A stretch of 6,716 nucleotides of DNA from Candidatus Omnitrophota bacterium. GTDB lineage: Bacteria; Omnitrophota; Gorgyraeia; Zapsychrales; Fredricksoniimonadaceae. Both the position numbers and the translations under genes were made by a program. The notes beneath the pieces are model-generated. The model was not told the DNA's origin. It worked only from the letters and a program-made list of their open reading frames with translations, and did not search any database. Location of the stretch: positions 1 through 6,716 of the forward strand of contig JACQQW010000176.1 of NCBI GenBank assembly GCA_016206745.1. The letters run 5' to 3'. The first letter of the stretch is position 1. The number at the start of each line of letters is the position of its first letter. This document shows positions 1 through 6,300 of the stretch, one piece after another.

Positions 1-89
1 AAGGCCAACCCCGGTGTCATCAGCATGACCAGGGCCGCTGATGCCAGGACCCACGCCGTATCGCCGGCATTAATCGGATTTGCGTCCAT
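1..89 (-). CDS. amt: Ammonium transporter Amt, N-terminal fragment (runs off the left edge)
   Basis: Reading down from an ATG at 87-89 gives 29 codons to the window edge. The peptide contains INAGDTAWVLASAALVMLM followed by TPGLA, which is the hallmark first transmembrane helix of the Amt/MEP/Rh family; bacterial AmtB proteins have INAGDTAWML...MTPGLALFYGG at this place. The family forms trimeric inner-membrane channels that take up ammonium and are usually gated by a PII protein (GlnK). The start is supported by an AGGAGGT six bases upstream. There is no extended signal peptide before the motif, unlike the cleaved leader of E. coli AmtB, so this is the short-N-terminus form. The gene has its own promoter and an attenuator-like leader (90-264) and follows the outer-membrane protein gene on the same strand. 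Whether glnK follows cannot be seen. The family call is secure from the motif although over 90% of the protein is missing. Confidence 0.88.
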   Translation of the reverse strand, partial: MDANPINAGDTAWVLASAALVMLMTPGLA

Positions 90-95
90 TACCTT

Positions 96-102
96 ACCTC
101 CT
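96..102 (-). promoter_or_regulatory. Shine-Dalgarno of amt
   Basis: AGGAGGT on the minus strand lies six bases before the ATG at 87-89. It is a near-perfect anti-16S match and fixes the amt start. It lies beyond the U-tract of the leader hairpin (121-159), so termination at that hairpin would give a transcript without the gene. Confidence 0.85.
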
Positions 103-120
103 GTGATCTCCCGTGTTAAT

Positions 121-159
121 AAAAAATCCTCCGGCGCTTTTAAAAAAGCTTCCAGAGGA
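121..159 (-). terminator. Intrinsic terminator inside the amt leader (putative attenuator)
   Basis: On the minus strand TCCTCTGG (159-152) pairs with CCGGAGGA (134-127), eight pairs including one G-U. A nested GCTTTT/AAAAGC stem lies inside, and six T residues (126-121) follow directly. This is a textbook Rho-independent terminator, but it sits about 70 bases after the predicted transcription start and 32 bases before the amt start codon. It could end read-through from the outer-membrane gene, but its place downstream of the dedicated amt promoter favours attenuation. The hairpin is seen directly; the regulatory role is inferred. Confidence 0.7.
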
Positions 160-180
160 CCGATCTTTGCCCTGCTTTAA

Positions 181-204
181 GTTCGAAACATCTGCGCCTC
201 GAAC
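181..204 (-). promoter_or_regulatory. Upstream hairpin in the amt leader
   Basis: GTTCGA and TCGAAC form a perfect six-base stem. The 12 bases between them can extend it by two G-U pairs and one C-G pair, closing a six-base loop GCAGAT. Between this hairpin and the terminator lies a second possible stem, AGGGC/GTCCT, whose 3' arm overlaps the 5' arm of the terminator. Two leader hairpins with the second competing against a terminator is the layout of ANTAR-controlled leaders. The loop has G at position 4 but G rather than A at position 1, so it is not a clean consensus match. Confidence 0.45.
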
Positions 205-236
205 AATTCAAATTTTAATTTTTAACTACGGGTGTA

Positions 237-264
237 AGTATAATCGGTAAAACATCTTTGTCAA
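237..264 (-). promoter_or_regulatory. Sigma70-type promoter of amt
   Basis: Minus strand: TTGACA (264-259, perfect -35), 16-base spacer, TATACT (242-237, five of six -10 matches). The predicted transcription start is near 230. It begins only 35 bases after the stop codon of the outer-membrane gene, in an AT-rich gap with no terminator before it. amt can therefore be read alone or together with that gene. Confidence 0.75.
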
Positions 265-299
265 GAAAATTTCTCAACAAATCCAAAATCGATGGTCTT

Positions 300-1643
300 T
301 TATAATAAAAATGTGGTTTGCAGATAAAAGAAATCCGCGTCATTATTGGCGCCGGTATCTTTTAGATATCCCCCCGGGAAAAGATGGCAATAGCCGGCCC
401 CAAAATTGACATTATTGTTAAACTTATAGTCCGCCGTAAGGTCAACCTCATTGCCCACATGGGCATTCACACCCCAACTGCCGGCCGCAGCGGTGCGCGT
501 GACGGTACGGGCCGCTGAATACAACGAATCTTTGGGCGTATCCAAATAAAGCAAATGAAGGTCTGACTGTAATTTCAATTTCTTATTTGGTTTAACGCTC
601 ACTGTATAGCGGTAATCATTGATATTTTGCAGGCCCATCAGGTCCATATACCCATAAAACGGATGATTGGTGGGATAAAGGTTATCAAATGTGGTCATTT
701 TTTTATCATTAGGATTGGAATCTCCCGAGCCATAATCAAACTCAAAAGCGGCCCTGGGCTGCCATGGGCAATCCAACGTATACCCTAAAATACCCACAAC
801 CATCATGGCGCGCACGGCTTTATCATTAAAATTCCCCCATTGCCCGGCGGTTTCAATCTCATAATCAAAATTGTACGGCAATTTATTTTTGAGGCGCCCT
901 CCGAAGGTATAATCATCCACTTCCCCTGGACCGCTGGGGCCGAAAGCAATGTTCTTCCAGGTTTGCCGGTGGATCAAATAGTTTTCAATAATGGTCTCAT
1001 GAAAAGCTTTGGCCGTGGCATAGTAGGCATAGGCCCGGTCTTTGGTGGAAGCGCCAAAAAGATCATTGGCCCCTTTTTCCTGGGGACTTCTAAAGCCAAC
1101 TTTGTCGCCGGCAAAAATATCCAGCTGCACATGCAGCTGGGAAAAATGAAACCGGATCCTGCCCCCATCGAATGTTTGGGCCACATTCGACCAGTTAAAG
1201 CCGCCGATCAACCGTTCCGCTCCATAAAAAAACTCCTGGCGGCCGGCCTGGAAAGATAATTTATTCAGACCCACGGCATCCAGCAAAACTTCATCTTCGT
1301 ATTTGGCATAAAGCTGACGAATGTCCCATAAGTTCCGCATCAAACTCTTGGTGCCGGTGCTCAAATTGCTCACCCTGGCGTCCTGCCCCTGGATAAAAAA
1401 ACTAAGCGGCTTGACGGGTGAATAATCCAGGCTGACCCTGGTCCGGTAAAGGTTGTAAGCATCCGCATCATCTTTGCTTTTATCAAAATCGAAATTATTT
1501 TTATACTCCAGGCGATAGCGGTACTCAATGTCCGCTTTCAAATAAGATGGCAAGTGTTGGTTTAAGAAGTCACCTGCCCAGGATTGCGACCCTAAAGCAA
1601 TGAGCCCAAAAAAGACCAGCAGCAATGAATTTTTGTAACGCAT
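300..1643 (-). CDS. Alginate-export family outer-membrane beta-barrel protein (AlgE-like porin)
   Basis: This 447-residue protein starts with a Sec signal peptide: basic MRYK, hydrophobic stretch about 6-18, likely cleavage after SWA at residue 23. There is no lipobox cysteine. The mature part alternates polar and hydrophobic residues as in beta-strands. It carries signatures of the alginate_exp family (Pfam PF13372): a strand near 64-90, GRQEFFYGAERLIGGFNW (134-151) running into a TFDGGR segment (157-162), an acidic loop with GSGDSNPND (305-313), then PTNHPFYGYMDL (324-335). It ends in a hydrophobic strand, as barrel proteins do, though the last residue is Leu rather than the usual Phe. The length fits the family. 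The founder, AlgE, exports alginate, but most distant members have unknown substrates and no alginate genes are visible here. Lying next to amt and sharing its leader design, a role as an uptake porin for a small nitrogen compound is a reasonable inference, not shown. The start is set by a strong Shine-Dalgarno. Confidence 0.85.
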   Translation of the reverse strand: MRYKNSLLLVFFGLIALGSQSWAGDFLNQHLPSYLKADIEYRYRLEYKNNFDFDKSKDDADAYNLYRTRVSLDYSPVKPLSFFIQGQDARVSNLSTGTKSLMRNLWDIRQLYAKYEDEVLLDAVGLNKLSFQAGRQEFFYGAERLIGGFNWSNVAQTFDGGRIRFHFSQLHVQLDIFAGDKVGFRSPQEKGANDLFGASTKDRAYAYYATAKAFHETIIENYLIHRQTWKNIAFGPSGPGEVDDYTFGGRLKNKLPYNFDYEIETAGQWGNFNDKAVRAMMVVGILGYTLDCPWQPRAAFEFDYGSGDSNPNDKKMTTFDNLYPTNHPFYGYMDLMGLQNINDYRYTVSVKPNKKLKLQSDLHLLYLDTPKDSLYSAARTVTRTAAAGSWGVNAHVGNEVDLTADYKFNNNVNFGAGYCHLFPGGYLKDTGANNDADFFYLQTTFLL

Positions 1644-1650
1644 ACATCAA

Positions 1651-1657
1651 CCTCCTT
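1651..1657 (-). promoter_or_regulatory. Shine-Dalgarno of the outer-membrane protein gene
   Basis: AAGGAGG on the minus strand ends seven bases before the ATG at 1641-1643. The strong match and good spacing confirm the start and agree with the signal peptide beginning right at that Met. Confidence 0.9.
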
Positions 1658-1720
1658 AAAATGGGTTTAAACGAATACCGCCGTTATAAAACGTCCCCTG
1701 CACAACTCCTTTCGTTCAAT

Positions 1721-1761
1721 AAAAAAGCCTGGAGCCCTCCCTTCAGCGAGAGAACCCAGGC
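1721..1761 (-). terminator. Intrinsic terminator in the leader of the outer-membrane protein gene (putative attenuator)
   Basis: Minus strand: GCCTGG (1761-1756) pairs perfectly with CCAGGC (1732-1727). Inside, TTCTCTC and GGGAGGG extend the stem with several G-U pairs around the six-base loop GCTGAA. Six T residues follow (1726-1721). It lies downstream of the predicted promoter (1802-1829) and upstream of the Shine-Dalgarno, so it would stop transcription before the gene unless prevented. The remaining leader from 1720 to 1644 shows no further strong structure. The hairpin plus U-tract is seen directly; attenuation is inferred. Confidence 0.7.
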
Positions 1762-1772
1762 ATCAATGCCTG
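1757..1772 (-). promoter_or_regulatory. Hexaloop hairpin that competes with the terminator (putative antiterminator)
   Basis: Minus strand: CAGGC, loop ATTGAT, GCCTG, a perfect five-pair stem around a six-base loop. Its 3' arm GCCTG is the same segment that forms the 5' arm of the terminator at 1721-1761, so the two cannot form together. A hexaloop with A at position 1 and G at position 4, overlapping a terminator, is the binding element known for ANTAR proteins (NasR, EutV). The usual first hairpin of the pair is not clear upstream, so the ANTAR assignment is a hypothesis. Confidence 0.5.
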
Positions 1773-1801
1773 TTGCCAACAACCATTTGTTTAGCGCGGT
1801 T

Positions 1802-1829
1802 AGTTTAACATCCTTCGTTAAACGGTCAA
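1802..1829 (-). promoter_or_regulatory. Probable sigma70-type promoter of the outer-membrane protein gene
   Basis: Minus strand: TTGACC (1829-1824, five of six), 16-base spacer, TAAACT (1807-1802, four of six). The predicted start is near 1795, giving a leader of about 150 bases. The spacer matches that of the amt promoter. The -10 box is weaker than that of amt, and an alternative TTGACG lies just upstream (1838-1833) without a good partner. Confidence 0.5.
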
Positions 1830-1849
1830 TATCGTCAAATTACCTACAG

Positions 1850-1884
1850 AATACTCAATATTGATAAGTATTAACCCATCAATA
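1850..1884. repeat. Overlapping inverted repeats upstream of the promoter (possible operator)
   Basis: AATACT (1850-1855) and AGTATT (1867-1872) flank the palindrome CAATATTG (1856-1863). A second repeat, TATTGAT (1859-1865) with ATCAATA (1878-1884), overlaps the first. Both lie 20-55 bases upstream of the -35 box of the outer-membrane gene, where an activator would bind. The symmetry is exact but the DNA is AT-rich, so chance is possible. Confidence 0.35.
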
Positions 1885-1924
1885 ACTAAGTGGGGTTCGC
1901 CCAGCCTGCTTCACCTCGCCCCTA

Positions 1925-2371
1925 TTAATAAAAATGCTCAGCATAAAATGGCTTGTTTTGAACCCATGACCTCCAGGTTATGAGCTGTATCGACGATGTT
2001 GTTAATGGTTTTTGTTTCCATTCCATAACAGACTCAAGAACATCTAATTCAGATGGAAGTCCCTTGCGTTGTGTTAATTCTTTGGTGGCAAAGAGTACCG
2101 TGGCAATAATTTCCGCTTGATCAGTATTCACACGCATAAAAAGATCAACGGTCTTCTCAATAACCGCTGACCATTTTGAAATATGCGTTTCAAAGTTTTT
2201 TCTGATCCGGCTAAAATTAGGGCCAACTTTAACCATAAACATACTACCAGCATGTTGCTCTTGAAGCAGATTAAAATTGATTAACTTCGCTTCAACGCCT
2301 TTTAATTCATAAGAAAATGGCCCAAAACTGCCCCTTTGATAATTTAATCTAGTCAGTAATCCTTCGGAGTT
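1925..2371 (-). pseudogene. Remnant of a GPFS-motif protein, C-terminal part only, frameshifted
   Basis: The frame is open from just after a TGA at 2374-2372 down to a TAA at 1927-1925. An ATG at 2242 gives 105 residues, but the protein-like sequence begins well before it, near 2359, with RLNYQRGSFGPFSYELKG. No convincing start codon serves that part, and the preceding gene ends at 2353. The GPFS...L...LINFNLL stretch resembles the small winged-helix-like region of DUF4065/SocA-type proteins. The following part (VDLFMRVNTDQAEIIATVLF, then VMEWKQ) reminds me of C-terminal regions of some macrodomain (ADP-ribose) proteins, from memory only. After MEWKQK the frame degenerates. Adding one A to the A5 run at 2013-2009 (minus strand) restores a sensible end, TINNIVDTAHNLEVMG, stopping at 1938. 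The best reading is a gene without its 5' part and with a one-base deletion, probably inactive. Confidence 0.5.
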
Positions 2372-2675
2372 TCATCATCGACCAAACGGATCAATTCGTC
2401 CTTACGCGCCGCAATAAAATCCAAAATAGATATTCCATCATCTTCAGCGATCAAATCAAGGTAAAAATGACTCGCCACATAGCAAAAAGCAAAGGCCATC
2501 TGTGGAGATTCAAGCTCTCCCCGGCCATTATCTTTCGTGGCGACATAACTGGATAACGCGGCCTCCAAGGAACCGCATCACGGGCGTCTTGATAGGCTCT
2601 AGCAATTTCTGTCAGCCAATCTTCAGGGTTTACGGGTGCTGGATTCTTGACTTTCATGGCTTTCATTATTTCCAT
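2353..2675 (-). pseudogene. Small unrecognised protein gene broken by a one-base deletion
   Basis: The ATG at 2675-2673 opens a frame beginning MEIMKAMKVKNPAPV, with a plausible segment NPEDWLTEIARAYQDARDAV up to residue 35. It then turns basic and unlikely. The next frame, starting within three bases of that point (2568), gives EAALSSYVATKDN and then an acidic, helical C-terminus ending in a TGA at 2355-2353. Inserting one base between 2569 and 2568 joins the two into about 107 residues. The second part alone would need a TTG start with no Shine-Dalgarno. The first frame overlaps the end of the CcbP-like gene by 53 bases, so the pair would be translationally coupled. No family is recognised. 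A sequence error is possible, although the neighbouring 3.4-kb gene is intact. Confidence 0.5.
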
Positions 2676-3303
2676 GCTTATAAAATTCTTTCATCTCTTT
2701 ACGATCATCCGCGCTTTGGTTACCTTTTTCCCATTCTAATAAAACCCACTGCGAACATTCCCCAACACCATCCCCGGCCCAACCTTTAAACTCGGACTTT
2801 GATTCTTTCTCGTATTGACTGATCCTTTTTAAAACTCCCATACAATAAAACTTTGCCTCTTTAGGCTTGGCAAGTTTGTGGTACTTCCTTATTTCCGCTA
2901 AAAATGGTTCCAATACTTCTTCCAACATCTCATAAGCCATCTCCCCTGGGTCTGAATATCCTTCACGGCTGGGACCGGAACGGTCCCATAGTTCTTCTAC
3001 TTCCAGACCATCCAATTCCGAGAAAACCTCCTCCGCCAATTTGCGGCCATTCCATCGGATTTGGACAAACATATCGTGCTCGCATTCGGTTTCCGGTGCC
3101 ATTGCTTTCGCTTCGACAACTTCGCTCTTCTTCAGCGGTGAAGCGGCCTTTTCACAAATACATTTTGCTTTAAATGGAAACTCAACGCGGTCTTCCAAAT
3201 AATAATACCATCCCATGGCCCGCTCTTCGCTGCCGTAAGCATCAACGACCGCTTCCATTTCAATGCGGTGTTCTCTGGCTTTATTTATTCGCTGGTTTGC
3301 CAT
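2623..3303 (-). CDS. CcbP-type calcium-binding domain protein with an unrecognised C-terminal domain
   Basis: The protein has 226 residues. Residues 7-90 match the CcbP family (Calci_bind_CcbP), named for a small calcium-binding protein of heterocyst-forming cyanobacteria. Visible signatures are EAVVDAYGSEERAMGWYYYL (17-36), FPFKAKCI (42-49), SPLKK (55-59), MAPETECEHDMFVQIRWNGR (68-87). The acidic clusters, such as PETECEHD, could bind the ion. Stand-alone members end near residue 95-115. Here a second region follows (100-195), with a GYSDPGEMAYEMLEEVLEPF stretch (115-134) and two further amphipathic helices with a Cys-Met-Gly and conserved-looking Trp residues. I do not recognise it. The tail (196-226) is charged and low in complexity. 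The start is 18 bases after the hsdR stop codon with a Shine-Dalgarno, so it is almost surely in the hsdR operon. A role in the restriction system is inferred from position only. Confidence 0.72.
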   Translation of the reverse strand: MANQRINKAREHRIEMEAVVDAYGSEERAMGWYYYLEDRVEFPFKAKCICEKAASPLKKSEVVEAKAMAPETECEHDMFVQIRWNGRKLAEEVFSELDGLEVEELWDRSGPSREGYSDPGEMAYEMLEEVLEPFLAEIRKYHKLAKPKEAKFYCMGVLKRISQYEKESKSEFKGWAGDGVGECSQWVLLEWEKGNQSADDRKEMKEFYKHGNNESHESQESSTRKP

Positions 3304-3306
3304 AAT

Positions 3307-3314
3307 CTCTTCCT
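3307..3314 (-). promoter_or_regulatory. Shine-Dalgarno of the CcbP-like gene
   Basis: AGGAAGAG on the minus strand precedes the ATG at 3303-3301 and lies wholly within the 18-base gap after hsdR. No promoter or terminator fits in that gap, which supports one transcript for both genes. Confidence 0.65.
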
Positions 3315-3321
3315 GTTTAAA

Positions 3322-6300
3322 TCAAGATATTATTTGTATAAACTCTGCCACAACCCGAAAATCATTACCCGATACGTTTTCAATGACAATATCTTTAAAA
3401 TCTTTATTATCCGGTGAAAGGACAATGCGTTTGTGCCTCCACTGATCATCGCCTAAGTCTTCCTTCTCACTGTGATAACGTTTGATGGTAAAGCTTTTCT
3501 GAGTTTCGGGGTCTTTTACCAATCGAGATTCGACAAGAAAAATGCCAATCCGTGAACCTCCGCGATCAAAACGGAACAAGCACCAGCTGCCATCTTTAAT
3601 GGTAGGTTCCATTGATTTGCCGAATACCTGCGCGATGAACATATGCTCACCAATTTTGCGCCCGTGCATCGGCTTCCAGCCGATAACTTCTTGCGTTGGC
3701 TGTTCTCCAAAGGCTGTTGCCACTGCCTGCAGATCATAGATAGGAAGATAGCCTTGTTCAATTGTCGCTTCCGGAATCACATCTTTAAAAAATAACGGTT
3801 TTTCATCCTCGACCTTTTTAAGGCGTCCATAAACCCGCTTTAATAAATAATCCTTTACGACTGCGCCGAAGGCTTTATCATCCGTGATCTTGTTGAAAAT
3901 ATCCTGATTCTGGTCCATGCGCTCAACCAGCTTGTCCATAAAGACATCGTCAAAACCATACTTAAAATTATCAATCGAATTGCTCTGGGCTTGCATGCTT
4001 AATTTCTCATCTAAAACCATTTCTTCCTCGATCTGGTCGAAGAAAAGCTTGTCAGCTTCGGTAAAATCTGTGCCAAACCGATCATTGAGGAGATTGATGA
4101 TCTCAGAGAGGTGAGCATATTCGTCTTTGTCCTTCTTCGTACCGGCTTCAGACAAAGGCTTTATTGCCGCGCCGGAATCCTTTTGTAAGGCAATCTCTCC
4201 CTCGGAAATTTTCTGTAACCGGTAATACTCCAAGGCCACATCATCGCCCAAATCGTAACGAGGCCCGCGAATCGGCCCCGGCAGTTTTTTCAAAAGAAAC
4301 CGGCTATAAGCGTAGAACTTCTCAAGCTCCACATCCTGAAACGGCATAATCTGTGCCAAAAACGCGTACAGCCTGACAAAAACGCCAAGGGTGTTGACGA
4401 AGTCATCCCTGTGCTCATCTTTTTCAATTGTCTCAAAACGGACAACCGCGACATCAACCAAGGCGTTCAGCTGACCATGCTCACGTTTGTTGTGCAGGTC
4501 CTTGTTCTTGAAAAACACCTCACAAAAGGCCTCCACATCCGCCCAGACAATAACCTTGAATGAATCCAGTTTGGTCTTGAGATCGTACAGCTTGTTTGGA
4601 TCCGTTGTTTCCTTCAACTGCGTCGCCTCATAATAAGGCTGAAACGCCGCAAGAATATCTTCCCGCTTATTGACGAAATCCAAAATGAACGTATCTTCTT
4701 TTCCCGGGCAGGTGCGATTTAACCGGCTTAGGGTCTGGACCGCCTTGACACCGTCCAGACGCTTGTCCACATACATGGAATGAAGCAACGGCTCATCGTA
4801 GCCGGTCTGATATTTTTCCGCGACCAGCAGAATCTGATATTCTGAGCCAGCAAACCTTTCCGGGAGCTCCTTCTCGCCAAAACCATTCATTCCAACCTCT
4901 GTATACTCCGGTGGAATTCCATCCAGAAGTACCATTCCCGAAAAAGCTACCAATGCCTTGATATCGGTATAACCTTTCTCCTTCAGATACCGGTCAAACT
5001 CCTGTTTGTACCGGACCACGTGTTCGCGCGAGGCCGTAACAACCATGGCCTTGGCCTTACCACCGATTTTCTTCATGGTGACTTGACGGAAATGCTCAAT
5101 GATAATCTCGGTCTTTTGAGCCAAAACATACGGATGAAGCGTGGCAAAACGGGCGATCGCGGAGGCGGCCTTCTTTTTATTCAACTCCGGATCATCTTCA
5201 ATCTTTTTATTAAGCTGATAGAAGGATTGGTAGGTGGTGTAATTGAGAAGAACATCGAGAATGAATCCTTCTTCAATCGCTTGACGCATCGAATATAGGT
5301 GAAACGGCTCCGGCTTGCCATCCGGCCCGCGCTGACCAAACGCTTCAAGCGTTTTGGCCTTAGGCGTAGCGGTAAACGCAAAGAAGCTCAAATTCTTCTG
5401 GGGTCCGCGGGCTTTCATCATCTCGCGTAGCCCGTCCTCAACCTCTCCGTCATCCGGCACCATAAGCGCACGCTTAAGATCACCGGCCATTTCGCCACCC
5501 TGCGAGCTATGCGCTTCATCAACAATGACCGCATAACTTCTTGCCGGGAAACCTTTGACCTTATCGAGCACAAAACCAAACTTTTGCAAAGTCGTTATGA
5601 TGATATTTGTGCCGCTGGCGAGGGATTGCGCCAGCTGGTTGGAATCCTTATCAATCTTCTCAACAACGCCGGTCTTGTGTTCAAACTGATAAATCGTCTC
5701 CTGTAACTGTTGGTCGAGGACAAGCCGATCTGTGATAACAATAACCCCGTCAAAGATCCGCTTATCCGACGTATCATGAATGCCTGCCAGCCGATAAGCC
5801 AGCCACGCGATCGAATTACTCTTACCGCTTCCGGCGCTATGCTGAATAAGATAATTTTTGCCAGACCCATTCTTTACCGCATCCTCCGCGAGCTTCCTTA
5901 CCGCATCCAGCTGATGATAACGCGGGAAGATCATAGTTTCCTTGCGAATATTGCGTCCGTCAACCGGGATGTCCTTGGTCTCCAAATGAACAAACCGGCC
6001 AAGAATATCCATCCAGCTATCTTTAACCAACACCTCTTCCCAAAGATAAGCCGTTTTGTGACCACCTTTTGAGTTAACCGGATTACCTTTGCCCTTATTG
6101 CATCCTTTGTTAAACGGCAGATATTTAGTCCTACTGCCTTGCAAGCGGGTGGTCATAAAAACTTCGTCCGTATCCACCGCAAAATGAACAAGGGCCCGCT
6201 TTTTAAATTGAAAGAGAAGGTCTCGTTCATCCCTGTCGTATTTATACTGACGTTTGGCATTATCCACAGTCTGGCCAGTAAACTGGTTCTTAAGCTCAAT

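Noticed and set aside
90..230. Glutamine or cyclic-di-GMP riboswitch ahead of amt
   Set aside because: The conserved core bases of these aptamers are absent; only generic hairpins and a short GGGCAAA similarity are present.
840..1259. Plus-strand open frame of 139 codons opposite the outer-membrane protein gene
   Set aside because: It is antisense to a clear family member with a signal peptide, has no Shine-Dalgarno or recognisable motif, and is explained by the codon bias of the opposite strand.
1888..1924. tRNA-like or terminator-like element (GGGGTTCGCCC with CCCC further on)
   Set aside because: The T-arm does not pair as five bases around a seven-base loop, no acceptor or anticodon arms are found, and as a terminator it has only four outer pairs and no U-tract.
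2560..2575. Programmed -1 frameshifting at the break of the small gene
   Set aside because: The geometry would allow it (CCT then re-reading one T), but there is no slippery heptamer of the X-XXY-YYZ type and no obvious stimulatory structure. A simple deletion or sequence error is likelier.
5020..5298. Plus-strand frames opposite hsdR (also at 5354-5536, 5710-6072 and 6139-6327)
   Set aside because: All lie opposite highly conserved helicase and nuclease motifs, with no start signals or recognisable products.
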